64,000 nt of DNA from Amia ocellicauda (lineage: Eukaryota; Chordata; Actinopteri; Amiiformes; Amiidae), in NCBI RefSeq assembly GCF_036373705.1, contig NC_089852.1, positions 902,501-966,500 on the forward strand. The letters are read 5' to 3'. Numbering within the stretch: position 1 is the stretch's first letter; every line of letters starts with the position of its first letter. Shown here in pieces: positions 32,480-45,430 of the stretch. The notes under the pieces were generated by a model, which was given only the letters and a program-made list of their open reading frames with translations, ran no database searches and had not been told where the DNA came from. The translations under genes were made by a program, and so were the position numbers.

Positions 32480-35369
32480 CAGTCAGCACCCCTCCGGTGG
32501 CACTTTGCCAGCCTCCTGCCCTGGCGAGCCCCTGCCTGTTAACGTCCTGAGCGTCACTGCCGGCAAACAACATCACCCCCCCCCCCAACAAAAATTTGCA
32601 CACCAGCACTTTTTTTTCTAGCTGATTAAACGCTGTGCTGACTAGTTGCTTTGTGCATGTCCTCTCTGCTGGCTGTCATGTCCAGAGTGCATTTCCTCCT
32701 CGCCTGTCTTCTTGGTGCTGCAGGGTGGTGTTCTGTATTCAATTAAACTTAAAATAGTTTTGCACCTTATTTCCTCCTTAATTACTGCACTAACAGGTAA
32801 ATATGTAAATGAAATATTGGAGGCATTTAACAGCTTTAAGAACGGCTTGATGTTGCCATTTCTTTTTTCTTTAGTATTTCCATTCCTTGGTCCATACACA
32901 CCCACACACACTGTGGGTCAGGGACGCACAACACACCTGGCAAGATGTGCCCTCCCCAATTAAAACATTTTAAATAATATCCCAATGGAAATCATTATTT
33001 TTCTGCATGGGGCTCAGCCGTCAGTGTAAGTACAATAATTGATATAACATGCACAGATTGACCTGGTGTATGAGCTGTGGGGATGTCCCTTGTTAAAAAT
33101 ATGCTGCACCCTGTACTAATCAATAGACCTGCTGTTTGATACATATTTACTTTATGGTCTAAATTTTAATTCCCCAGAAAAACCCATAATGAAGGGTATG
33201 TCCATATATCTAGCCCATTTGATCAAATAGAGAATAAAGAATGTGACAGATGTGTATATTTAATTTAGTATTATGTCTTGGTGTTTCTTACTATTATTAA
33301 TTAGCACATATTGGCTAGTACATTGTTTGTTGGTCTCGAGGTCTGGACTCGGTCTTGACTCAGACTCGGATATGGTGGTCTTGACTACAGCACTGACAAA
33401 TACACACACACTTGCACTCTCAGACACACGTACACACACACACACTCCCACTCTAAGACACATATACACACAGTCACGTACTCGCTTACATTAGGACTGG
33501 ACCTTAAATGCACTTAAAAGCACCACTAATCAATTTATGCCCAATGGAATTTAACCCTGGTATATATATACTGGTGATGTCCTTTTAAAATAAATAATTG
33601 CAGATCCTGCTTCCTTTGGGGCCATACAGTGCAGAAGGCCAGCACAGACCAGGCGATCAGGACGTTTCCGGGTTAGAGACAGACGTACAGTCCTCGCCAT
33701 TGTGCCGTTCCCACTCAGTGTGGATTGATGATGGCGTGTCAATACCTAACCACATTAGAGGCCATTACAACACAGAGAGCTGCAAATAGCATCGGGCAGG
33801 AAGGATGGCCTCAGTCTGCCTGACTGGGCACTGTGTGCTTAACAGCCCATGAAGGAGCAGGACTGGCACGGGACTAAAGGCAAACTAAATATATACCTTT
33901 CTTTCTTTTTTTAGATTTTAACCAGGTGTCTCTCTAGTTCCGTACTGGGCAACATTCTCCACTGAGGAGAAAACAGCAGAAACAGTTTTTTTTTTTTTCC
34001 TTTTTACTCCCCACCCCACTTCTGTAATATTTTTTTATTATTTGTCGTAAGACATTGCGCAAGGTAACTTGCATTCAACAGCCATCAGACCTTCACCTCA
34101 AAATAGCAGCATAACAGAAAAATATCACACAAGTGTCAAACAAAGTAGAAGAATTAAATGTATAAGTGGTTGGCTGCACTGTACCTGTTGCACTGCTACA
34201 GAACTGAGTAGTCAACACTGTCAAGGGGAGGGACAGAAAACTAAAGTAATGCAATGTGTGAATTATTATGGGGCAGGAGGGAGAGAGGGGTCTGTCCTGG
34301 CTGGACCAATCCCCAAGAACTGGGGAAGTCGCTAATAATACAGAGTAGGAATCCCACCCCCCACCCCTGTTTAATTATTATTCCCTTTCCACGGAGGCCC
34401 GACCTTTGACACCAAGTCCTGATGCTTTTCTGTGCACAGACGGCAGCCGCCCATTCTATTTTTTTTTTTTTTTTTTTTACTTCAAATTGTATCCAACACC
34501 AGCCCTCCATGATCCTTAAATGCACACTGAGACAAACGACAGTCCACACAGATAAACCGAAAACAAACTAACTCCCAACACACACAAGAAGAAACACGGG
34601 GACCGGGGGTTGCGTGGGGGTCTTCCACACCAGACAAGTCGCACAGGGAATGAATCTCGCTTTAACTCAAGATGGCCGCCACGGAAAGCACACTGGCCTT
34701 CCACTGGCCACTGAATGTCCTTGCTGTCAGATTATTGTCCTTCTGGCCACACAGCGCGCTGGGAAAGATGGTCACCCCTCACTGTGCCACTCTCTGCCGC
34801 TCCACACAGAGCAAATGGGATTGAGGATATACAGCCACAGCCCCTTTTTCCCAGCGCACACCGGCCATTGTTTACTGCGGTGCTGCGTTTCTGTAGAAAT
34901 CTGTAAAACTTTATGAGCTTAATTGTGCTCATCTTCCTACTCCTAATCTTATCTGTGTGCCGGCATTACGACTGAAGCGTTGCATTAAGTGCAGACTCTG
35001 GCTGCACACTCACCTTTCTGTCCCTGTCCTCGCCTGCCCCTCGCCTCATTAGATCTCAATAAATAAGAAACAAAACCAAAATCACACCATGTGCAAATGA
35101 GAGCAAAGACCTGATATTATTGAAGGAAGAGTTTGTGTCCTCCTTGGTGAGTTGTGCGGTAAGCATTGTTCACATGTGGACAGCTGGTACACACGGGACC
35201 TCATCCCCGGTTTCACCGGCACAGTGCTAACCAGGCCGGGCAGATCTTGGCATTTATTCCTGCTGTCCAATCTGCCTTGAACACAGCAATTTTACATCTT
35301 TGCCCCATGTGCTTCCCAGAGATCGGAAGGCAAACCGTGCTTTTATTAATTCCTTTCCATGGCTTACAG
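32480..35369. other. Spacer sequence without recognised genes
   Basis: Mostly unique AT-rich DNA. Poly-T or poly-A runs occur at about 33987 and 34459. A TCTCGAG/GACTCGGTC/GACTCAGACTCGG patch at 33335-33370 resembles a second one at 44570-44650 and is probably a dispersed repeat. No coding exon or RNA gene seen. Confidence 0.4.
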
Positions 35370-35605
35370 AAAATGATGGGGATGAATACAAGTTGAAAGG
35401 ATACACACAGTTTAGGAGAGACTGGAAGAGGTGGTGGTGTAGCACTATATATCAGAAATGACATTGAAGCCGAAGAACTCAAATTAGATCCCAGTAACGG
35501 AACAGAATCTTTGTGGGTTAAACTTTTGAACAAGAGATCCAGAGGATTAGTTGTAGGAGTGTGTTACAGACCACCCAACTCAGATATTCAGAAATATGTT
35601 AATAT
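35370..35605 (+). mobile_element. CR1-like LINE endonuclease fragment
   Basis: Across the + strand frames it encodes RGGGVALYIRNDIEAEEL, ESLWVKLLNKRS and LVVGVCYRPPNSDIQ, typical of CR1-family endonuclease. It stops where the L2-like LINE tail begins at about 35606, so the L2 inserted into it or the two are adjacent relics. Confidence 0.72.
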
Positions 35606-38600
35606 TATTATTAATAATAATAATAATAATATTTTTATTTCTTGGAAGACACCCTTATCCAGGGCGACTTACAACATAAGTGCAAAACAAAGTGCAAAAA
35701 TACAGTTCGGTACAAGGCATTAACCATTACAAATTCAAATTTACATTAAACAAAGCAATTCAAGATATAATACATTTTACAACTTCCAATTTATACAGTT
35801 AAGTACAGTAAGTGAGGTCGTACATCCTGGACAGTAAAAGCTCAGTCCTGTCAAGATGTAGGGTCACAGTCAAGGGCTACGGGAAAGGGAGCAAGGAGGA
35901 AAACAATCAAAAGCACAAGAAGCATAATAAAACTCTGTGAAGTGCTATCTAGTGGGGATAAAAGGACTAATATTACAAGTACTGTGGGAAAAGATGCGTC
36001 TTGAGTAAGCGCCGGAATGAGGTCAGGGACTCTGCTGTTTTGACTTCGGTGGGCAGGTCGTTCCACCTCTTACGGTCCAGGGATGAGAAGGAGCGGCTCT
36101 GGAGGAAGGAGAGTGGAGAGGAGGCAGAGTTAGTTTTCTGGCACTGGAGGAGCGCAGTGGTCTGGAGGGGATGTATGGAGAGACGAGTGTCTGAAGGTAG
36201 CTTGGTGCAGTGTGGTCGAGACAGCGGTAGGTGAGGGTCAGTGTCTTGAACTGAATGTGTGCCGGTATCAGGAGCCAGTGGAGGGAGCGGAGCAGTGGAG
36301 CAGCGTGTGTGAATCGGGGCAGAGAGACACCAGACGAGGGCAGGATCAAGGGTGACTCCTAGATTTTTTGCAGAAGAAGAAGGAGAGAGTGTGGTGGATT
36401 CCAAGGGGATCGAGATGGGGAGGTCAGCAGAAGGTGAGGAAGAGTGAGGGAAAAACAGATTCGATTTGGAGAGGTTGAGCTTGAGGTGGTGCGAGTGCAT
36501 TCAGGCGGAAATGGCAGACAAGCAGGAAGAGATACGAGAGGGGATGAGAGGGTCAGAAGAGGGAAAAAACAGGAAGATCTGGGCATCATCAGCATAGAAG
36601 TGGTAGGAGAAACCATGGGAAGCGATGAGGGGGCCCAGGGAGCGAGTGTAGAGAGAGAACAGGAGTGGGCCCAGGACAGAGCCTTGGGGAACACCTGTGA
36701 GGAGAGGTTGGTGGGTGGATGAGGAGCCTCGCCATGTCACTTGGTAGGACCGTTCACTGAGGTAGGAGGAGAACCAGGTGAGAGCAGTCCCAGAGATCCC
36801 AAGGTCAGCAAGGCAGGAGAGGAGGATGGTGTAAAATGCTGCGGAGAGGTCAAGGAGGATGAGGACTGAGGAGAGGGAGGCGCCCGAGCACAGCTGAGGG
36901 AGTCAGTGACAGCCAGGAGAGCCGTCTCAGTGGAGTGAGCTGTGCGGAAGCCGGATTGCAGAGGATCAAGGAGTGAGAGTTGGGACAGAAAGTCAGAGAG
37001 CTGACGGTGGACCGCCCGCTCGAGAGTCTTTGAGAGGAAGGGGGAGTAGAGAGATAGGGAGGTAGTTCTGAGGAGAGGTGGCGTCAAGGGTTGGTTTCTT
37101 GAGCAGTGGGATGACAGCAGCTTGTTTAAATGCAGAGGGGAAACGGCCAGAGAGGAGTGAGGAGTTGAGGAGGGAGGAGATGAAGGGGAGAAGATCAGGA
37201 GCGGTTGCTTGGAAGAGGTGAGAAGGGAGGGGGTCCAGGGAACACGTTGTAGGTTTGTGACGTAGGAGGAGAGCAGAAACTTCAGCATCTGAGAGAGGTG
37301 AGAATGAAGGAAAGGAAGCTTGGTCGGTGGGAGGTTTGGGTGTGATGGGAGATGAGGGTGGAGTATTGAAGAGCCTGCGGATGTCTGCAATCTTGGAGGA
37401 GAAGAAGGAGGTGAAATCATCAGCAGTGAGAGATGGGGGAGGGGGGCAAGGAGGGAGGAGAAGGTGGAGTAGAGTTTGCGGGGGTTGTTGACAGTGGATT
37501 TGAAGAGAGATTGGAAGTAAGACTTCTTGGCTGAGGTGAGTGAGGAGGAGAATGTGGACAGTAGAGAGCGGTAGACTTCGAGGGCAGCTGGGAGTTTGGT
37601 CCTTTTCCACTTCTAGTTTGGGTTGAGCGGAGAACAGCAGAGAGCCAAGGCTGAGGAGGGGAGGGACGGGCAGGATGAGACGTGAGAGGACGGAGAGAGT
37701 CAAGGGAGGAGGTGAAGGAGGAGAACAAAGAGGAGGTAGCACAGTTGACAGATAGATGGGAAAAACAGTCAATGGAAGGTAAGAGAGTGAGGGCAGTGGA
37801 GGCAAGGGTGGAGGGGGAGACAGAGCGGAGATTACGGTGGAAGGTGACCGAGGGAGTGGGTGGAGTTGGGAGGGAGGGAGGGGAGGGAAAGGGAGAAGGA
37901 AATGAAGTGGTGGCCGGAGATGTCCATGGGTGTCACGGAGAGTGTTGAAGTTGAGCAGCCTCTAGAGAAGATGAGGTCTAGCTGGCGGCCTGCCCTGTGA
38001 GTAGGGGGAGACGGGGAGAGAGAGAAGTTAAAGGAATGAAGGAGAGGAAGAAATCCGGCACAGTGGGAAGGGTTGGAGAGGTGGATGTTGAAGTCTCCCA
38101 GGTAGGTGAGGACAGCGAGGGGAGGGAGGAGAGAAGAAAGTCGAGTTCATCCAGGAAGGAGGTGAGTGGACCAGGTGGATGGTAGAGAACTAGACGGAAG
38201 AGGTGAGAGGGAGAGGTAATTTCCACTGCATGGAATTCAAAGCTGTGGGTCGAGAGAGGAGAGAGAGGGGGGGACAGAGAAGAGGAGAGAAGGGGAGAGC
38301 AGGAGTTCCTCCTCCCTGCCCAGTAAGACGAGGGGAGTGGGACAGGACAAACAGAGGATAATGCAGCAGGGGTGGTTGAGTTGTCCATTGAGATCCATGT
38401 CTCGGTGAGAGCGAGGAAATCCAGAGAGTGGTGGGAGACGAAGGCGGAGATGAAGTCGGCCTTGTTGGAAGCCGAGTGGCAGTTCCACAGGCCTCCAGAG
38501 AGTGGAGGGAGGAGGAGGGGAGAGGCAGAGAGATGAAGTTGGAGGGATTAAGGAAACAATGGTGCAGGTGCACACCGTGAGGAAGGAGAGAGCAGGACAG

Positions 38601-38760
38601 GAATCGGAGAGATCATCATGGTTGCCTCTTGTTGCTGTGCAGTGCCTCCTCGCTCGAGTCCCCGCCCTTTGGAGATGTGGCCCTTCGGAAGGGGGGCATT
38701 GAAGGCTGCTGGCACTGACTGCTGGCGCAGAGGTGTGGGGGACAGTTAAATACGACACCT
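35606..38760 (-). mobile_element. L2-like LINE, near full length, decayed
   Basis: On the - strand the element runs from about 38760 to the 3' end at 35606, marked on the + strand by (AAT)n, ATTTCTTGG and CAGGGCGACTTAC. 38388-37978 is endonuclease-like (SHLFRLVLYHPPGPL, FLDELDFLLSSLP). 37420-36737 is the RT N-part (LERAVHRQLSDFLS, QSGFRTAHSTETALL). 36740-36501 carries [19 protein letters not shown] and the catalytic FYADDAQIF. 36500-35973 holds the thumb and C-terminal part (HHLKLNLSKSN, KNLGVTLD, RKRWNDLP). Several frameshifts separate these blocks. Its coding strand is unusually pyrimidine-rich. Confidence 0.9.
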
Positions 38761-38789
38761 GTAACTAATGAGGACAGTGCACACCTGTG

Positions 38790-40525
38790 TTGCAGGATGG
38801 CCCTCCCTCCCACGCAGGACTGCTAATAGCACAATTAATGGCCGCTTAATATCTGAATACAGACAAAGACAGTGCCAGACACACGCAGTTACACTGAACA
38901 ATAGCTCCTAGTAATGTTAAACAAATGCTAAATAATCACAGCCTACAGTGTAATGCTTCTGATTGCAGACAGGGCGTGTTGAGTGCTTGCTAAGTAAAGT
39001 AACTTGCTAAATTCACTAACAAACAGTCGCTGCTCTTACTACAAAACAGGTGCAAGTTATAGCTAAACATGTAGCCAAACATGGCTGCAGCACTGTTTTA
39101 TAAATGTGACATCCACTCACCCAGACTCCCATGAAAACCCACAGACCATGTAGACATTATTGATGTTAAAATGAACATATCGGACAACCAAGAACACAGA
39201 TTATATTTGTTTATATACTTTCTGTACACCTGCTTGGTGTCTTTGTTCCAATCAAGACCCTAGGGTGGTGGGGTGGTAAAACAAATGCCACTAGCACAAA
39301 ATGTAGTTGGCTGATTATCTTTTGTCATACTGATGTCTTTAGAAGAGGCATTTAATAATTAACATCACAAGAATATAATAGATAATGATATTTTGTACAC
39401 TAGTGGTACATGTTTTGAGAGGATGACCCATACACATTCATGATAGTCAAATAACATTATTATTCTTTTAATCCAGTGGGGATAGTATAGACAAGGAGAT
39501 AGGACAGCAATTATTTAATAATACTAACATTTTAATTGATGTTTTTTTTTTACATTTTGTTTAATATCTTATTTATAATGCAAAACATAATTTTAAATAT
39601 TATTATTTTTATTTCTTGGCAGACGCCCTTATCCAAATATTAGTACAATTTTAAAATAAAATTAACTCTACTCAAATGAAGCTTCGATTTAAAATGGTCT
39701 TCTTGTTGATGCATTAAATTGACCTGTACAAAATCAATACAACATACTCTCAGAACATAGTTCAGACCGTTATTCACTGTGAAAGCGTTTCACCGGCCTC
39801 GCATCTCACATCTAGCGCCATCTTCTGTACCCACGCTGCCGTGCATCTTGTGAGTTTAAACAGGAGGCTGAATTCCTTGTGTTCCCATTGAGACTTGGAG
39901 TTCAGGTTTGTGCCGAGTTTGTGTCCTTGGTGGTTTGGTCTACTGTCGGTCAGTGTCCGTGTCTTTTGCCCCGGTTCCACTGGCTTAAGTGTCCGTGACA
40001 TGCCGTGCTGTGCCAGACGTGTCCCAGCGCTTTTTGTAAAACCAGGCCGTTGTCGGAAGTCCGTCCCCTGTTGTGGGAGGAGCAGAGCGATTGTGAGTAT
40101 GGTTTGTGTTTCGAAAACCGTACGAGCGATAGAGCCTGATGTGGAAAGGACTTTTGTGTCTATTTTATTATTTATACTTTACATGATTGGAGACCGTGTA
40201 ATAATAAATACACGTTTGTTAAGAAGAGCGTATAGACAGAAATGTGTATAGACAACATAGTATTCAGACAAGCATTACATTACCATAAGAAAACATTTCC
40301 ATGTGCAACAAAATAAATATTTGCTATTTATTATTATTGTAATCAAGATGTGTCTTTAGTAGATATGCATAACTTATTACTCTTACTACAGATTTGTAAC
40401 TGCAAATGACACTTTGTGCCGTATTATTTTTAATTTACTTAGCAGACGCCCTTAACCAGGGCAAGTTACAGTTGAATCAAAATGCACGTTTCACGATTAA
40501 TAATACAGTAACAGCAGCTAAAATA
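38790..40525. other. Spacer with short LINE/SINE tails
   Basis: AT-rich DNA without recognised genes. Short L2-type tails in reverse orientation lie at 39601-39640 (ATTTCTTGGCAGACGCCCTT) and 40428-40470 (AGCAGACGCCCTTAACCAGG). A more GC-rich part at 39780-40100 has no recognisable product. Confidence 0.5.
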
Positions 40526-41697
40526 CACTCACCTAAAGGATTATTAGGAACACCTGTTCAATTTCTCATTAATGCAATTATCTAACCAACCAATCACATG
40601 GCAGTTGCTTCAATGCATTTAGGGGTGTGGTCCTGGTCAAGACAATCTCCTGAACTCCAAACTGAATGTCTGAATGGGAAAGAAAGGTGATTTAAGCAAT
40701 TTTGAGCGTGGCATGGTTGTTGGTGCTAGACGGGCCGGTCTGAGTATTTCACAATCTGCTCAGTTACTGGGATTTTCTCGCACAACCATTTCTAGGGTTT
40801 ACAAAGAATGGTGTGAAAAGGGAAAAACATCCAGTATGCGGCAGTCCTGTGGGCGAAAATGCCTTGTTGATGCTAGAGGTCAGAGGAGAATGGGCCGACT
40901 GATTCAAGCTGATAGAAGAGCAACTTTGACTGAAATAACCACTCGTTACAACCGAGGTATGCAGCAAAGCATTTGTGAAGCCACAACACGTACAACCTTG
41001 AGGCGGATGGGCTACAACAGCAGAAGACCCCACCGGGTACCACTCATCTCCACTACAAATAGGAAAAAGAGGCTACAATTTGCACAAGCTCACCAAAATT
41101 GGACAGTTGAAGACTGGAAAAATGTTGCCTGGTCTGATGAGTCTCGATTTCTGTTGAGACATTCAGATGGTAGAGTCAGAATTTGGCGTAAACAGAATGA
41201 GAACATGGATCCATCATGCCTTGTTACCACTGTGCAGGCTGGTGGTGGTGGTGTAATGGGCATCGTTTAAATGCCACGGCCTACCTGAGCATTGTTTCTG
41301 ACCATGTCCATCCCTTTATGACCACCATGTACCCATCCTCTGATGGCTACTTCCAGCAGGATAATGCACCATGTCACAAAGGTCGAATCATTTCAAATTG
41401 GTTTCTTGAACATGACAATGAGTTCACTGTACTAAACTGGCCCCCACAGTCACCAGATCTCAACCCAATAGAGCATCTTTGGGATGTGGTGGAACGGGAG
41501 CTTCGTGCCCTGGATGTGCATCCCACAAATCTCCATCAACTGCAAGATGCTATCCTATCAATATGGGCCAACATTTCTAAAGAATGCTTTCAGCACCTTG
41601 TTGAATCAATGCCACGTAGAATTAAGGCAGTTCTGAAGGCGAAAGGGGGTCAAACACAGTATTAGTATGGTGTTCATGATAATCCTTTAGGTGAGTG
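40526..41697 (+). mobile_element. Tc1-like DNA transposon, nearly complete
   Basis: 1172 bp bounded by inverted ends CACTCACCTAAAGGATTAT (left) and ATAATCCTTTAGGTGAGTG (right), with TA target bases at 40524-40525 and 41698-41699. It contains one transposase gene. Short single inverted repeats and the TA duplication are typical of Tc1-like elements. Confidence 0.93.
40674..41665 (+). pseudogene. Tc1-like transposase, one frame break
   Basis: Cut-and-paste transposase. The first part (198 aa, 40674-41270) has two N-terminal helix-turn-helix regions (SISQSAQLLGFSRTTISRVY, GRLIQADRRATLTEI) and the first catalytic Asp in VAWSDESRFLL. After GGGGVMG a frameshift, probably with a short deletion, breaks the frame. 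The second part continues to 41665 with YFQQDNAPCHKG (second Asp) and [17 protein letters not shown] (third acidic residue). All three catalytic residues are still present, so only this lesion obviously disables it. Confidence 0.9.
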
Positions 41698-42159
41698 TAA
41701 TTTAACTAAAGTGTGTACGTTTCAGTCATGGCTTTATGGACTTATGGATGCATTTATTAAATCAGTCGTTAATGTTTTTGAGGGAATCCCAGATCTGCTG
41801 TATTTATTTATTAATTCATTAATTTAATGTGTAAATGGGCACAGTTAACTAAATCGTGTTCGCCTTCATACGGATTGTCTCTGCGGGGCTGTTATACAAC
41901 CATCCACAGGACAACAGCCTGAAACACTGTCCATTTGTTCTTAAAATATTAATAAAATCATCTGCTACCGAACCAATTATTGTCCTTCAGTTTATTTTTA
42001 ACTAGTCACGGCAATGCACTGGGTCCTGTGAAATCCATGTTCGCCAAGTTTTTAATGCACTCGGATATTAACTGTAAGCAGTAATTGTTTCTGTACGTGG
42101 TTTTCACTCCGTTTTGTGAGAAATGGAGGTTTGGAGATAAAGGAGTTTCAAGAGGCTGG

Positions 42160-43800
42160 CTACAGTATGACGCTGAGGCTGTGGTGATGAGTTGAGGATG
42201 ATTTAGGCGGATCCGCCCAAAATTCGGGCATCAATTGCAAAGTATTAATTATCTGTGAAACGATTTGAGATAAAGACTCACCTTCTGGGGTTTCCTGGGC
42301 CAGCACCCCGCCGATTGCATCATCACTGGCGTCCGTGTCGTGGATGAAGGGCATCTGGGGGTCAGGTGCAGTGAGTACAGGGGCAGCACAGAGAGCTTGC
42401 TTCAGGGCGTTGAAGGCCTCCTGTCGTGCAGCTGTCCACTCAAAGGGGTCACCTTTGTGGGTCAGACCGTGAAGGGGGGCAGCCACTGTAGCAAACCCTG
42501 GGACAAACCGCCTGTAGTAGGAGGTGAGGCTGAGGAAAGCCCGTAGCTGGCGGAGGTTGGCGGGGGGCGGCCAGTCTCTCACCGCCTCGACTTGGCTGAC
42601 CCGGTGGCCTAGGAAGGAGACTCCTCACCACAGCAGCCAACATTTCTCTGGGTGCAGCTTGAGGCCAGCCCAGGGCAGTCAATCCAGCACCTTCCGCAGC
42701 GCTGAGAGCTTCTTAAAGCTTCTTCCATGGACCAGGAGATTGTCTAGACGAGGCACTCCATCGATGGCACCCCCGACAGCACCTTTTGATGTTGCAGAGT
42801 CCGAATGGCATGGCGCAGAACTGCCAAAGCCCCCATCCAGTGGAGAAAGCGGTCTTGGCCCATGCTTCTGGGGCCAGGGCCACCTGCCATTAGCCGTTCC
42901 GCACGTTGAGGGAGGAGAACCAGGTGGAGCCGGCAATCAAGCGACTCATCGATCCGGGGCAGCAGATATGAGTCTTTAACAGTCATCTCGTTTAGCTGCC
43001 GGTAATCGATGCAGATCCTCCAGGTTACATCCTTCTTTGGGACCAGGACTACCGAGTACTGTCCGAGGGCTTGATGATGCTGGCGGCCTCCATCTCCTCT
43101 AGAGCCTGGTCTGTGGTGGCTTGACGGGCAGCGGGGGTCTGGCGGGGCCGTTACTTGATGGGGCGGGTGATGCTGGATGACGTGAGTTCTGCCTGCGTGG
43201 GCGGGGGTCGCAGCAAAACTGTGGCGAAACTCATGCAGCAGGGCCCACAACTGTTCACCTTGCTTCTCCTGCAGGCCTTCTCGGTTTGCGGCCCACACCT
43301 GTCTCGCGACCGCAGTGGCAATGGCCTCGTGAGCAGGTGGGGGTCCCTGAGGGCACGTCGTGGGGGTGGCCTGGGCCCTCTGTGCTTGCATCCCAGCGTG
43401 CTCGAGGTGCGGGCCCCCAGCCTGGAGAGGGAGGAGCAGTCCCTCTCCAAAGCGTATGGTGCAGGCCCGAAGATCCAGCAGGCCTCCTGCTAGCTGCAGA
43501 AAGTCCAATCCCAGGATAAAGGGCTCCTAAATGGCGGCGACCCAAACTTCGTGGTGAAAGGTGCGGCCCTCTATGTCTGGGCAAATCCGGGCCACCTGCG
43601 CTGGTTGCAGTTGCTTGCCTTCTCTCTGTAGGCCCGGGTTGATAAGGGTGATGGTGGAGCCGGTGTCCAGCAGGGCGCAGCAGGGGACACTGTCGACACG
43701 AAGCAAGGGACTCGCCAGTCGACAGCGAAAAAATAATGTTACAGTGTGAAACTGTACGTTCAACAATATGGAACACGGCACACTAAAAAATACTAACATT
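42160..43800 (-). mobile_element. Ty3/gypsy pol fragment, - strand
   Basis: On the - strand, 43826-43527 has an aspartic protease motif CCALLDTGSTITLI. 43508-42744 has [21 protein letters not shown] and [10 protein letters not shown] of reverse transcriptase, then decays where the catalytic motif would be. 42582-42160 has LRAFLSLTSYYRRFVPGFA and the RT connection, then the start of an RNase H domain (FIHDTDASDDAIGGVLAQ). Frameshifts occur between blocks and no integrase or LTR was identified, so it is a dead internal fragment. Confidence 0.88.
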
Positions 43801-43829
43801 GAATGGTGGGCATGTATATAATGCATACC

Positions 43830-45430
43830 TGCCTAGTCTCCTGCTTTTACCATGTTTAGTTTTTTAATATTCATCCAGAGGCCACAACAGTAAATTACAT
43901 TGGAGCTGAACCTGAAATGTCAGAAAATTACTGTTGATGATGGCTAGTTTTTTATTTTTATTTGTGTGTGTTTTACATGCACAGTAACACACACACACAT
44001 TTTATTTAAAGTTGAGAACGTTAAATTGCCCCCCCCAAAAACAGTCTCCATAGGCGCAGTGGATGTTAATAGGCTTTCTGCCAACTTCGCGCACCCCCCC
44101 CCCCTCCTCCTCCAATCCACGGACTCGAAATGCGTGTCTCCCCCAATTCTGCAATCAAACCTAAATGTGAGCACACGCATTCTAATGTACATACACACAC
44201 ACACACATACTGATATACACACTGATACAAACACATATCGCTTATTCAGCGCATCTTGTCTGAATTTGTTATGTATTCAAACAAGTATTTAGGACTTGTA
44301 TTTTCTTTTAACTGTATATTTACCTGCACTTATGTACTTTTGAACCTGTAATTGTATTTTGTTTAACTACAAAACAGTTTTTTCATTTTTCTCTTGGCCT
44401 TTTTTTCTCTATATGAAATTAAATCCCACCAAATTTCCTTTCATGCGGTGTCTGAAACAATTATAGGGCATTGTCACTTTATTAAAATATCATTTTAATT
44501 TTGGAATTATTAATTACTGTACATTCCACTTGAACAGTCTTGAACAGTCGGACCTAATGACTCGAAGTCACTCGAGCCAGATAGGTGACTCGACAAATTC
44601 AGTGACTTGACTCAAGCTTGCCATGGCACTGACTCGACTCGAGTCTTTACTCCTAAATGACTCTGTCCAGTTTCTCATTCCTACTGAGACTTTAACAGCC
44701 ACTTCTGCAGCTGACCACTAGGTGTCAACGCAACACATCATGCTCTTGGTAATCTGGTATAACTGGTATCAAATGCACAGTGTCCCAGTCCTTTAAAAGT
44801 CAGGGTATAGCTTCATAACAGCACAATGTGTCGGATGGCCTCCTCTCGTTTGTAAACTTTCTTAACTGCAATGTTCAATTGTAGACACAGGAGCCCTGGG
44901 CTGAAACTAGAACCCTCCTAAGGCCGTTTGTCCACCAAAGCATTTTTTCCTGAGGTCGCCGTGTTTTTTCAATTGTTTGCAATGGGAGCGCCATGTTTTT
45001 AAAACCCCGGCAGCGGGACGCGGCACTGAGCGTCTTTTTCACGCTGAGCGCCAAGCGCTGGGCGTTTTTTTCTGGTAAAACGCAGCGCTCGTCACTGTCA
45101 CTTTTTACCCAGCCGTCCAATCACAGTGCAGGAGGGGCGAGACAAATACCACACCAACCGTCCGTCCTCTCTCTCTATGTCAGTCTTCCCTTTTCCTTGT
45201 GCCGGCATTGTACAGTCATTATTTGTTAGCAACACAAACTATCTGCAACATTAGGCACTTCAACACAAGACTTCCGTGGATATTCCATATCAAAGCACTG
45301 AAACAGCGCTGCACCTACACAGCGCTGTCAATCGCTCACAGCCAGCGCTTTTAGACCAGCGTTTATACAGCCAAATGTATTTCAGTCATGGGCTCACTGC
45401 AGGTCCAAGTTTAGTGCAACAACCGGAGCT
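43830..45430. other. Spacer without recognised genes
   Basis: Contains CA repeats (44195-44240), a C-rich run at about 44095, a GACTCGA-type repeated patch (44570-44650) and a short + strand CR1-like tail (TCGGATGGCCTCCTCTCGTT then TGTAAACTTTCTTAA, 44830-44865). No coding sequence is supported. Confidence 0.45.

Noticed and set aside
32646..32963. 105-residue + strand open frame in the spacer
   Set aside because: No recognisable domain, no splice context and AT-rich composition unlike the real exons.
39780..40251. Possible promoter or small gene in the spacer
   Set aside because: GC content rises and a 118-residue frame exists, but no motif, splice structure or homology is recognisable.
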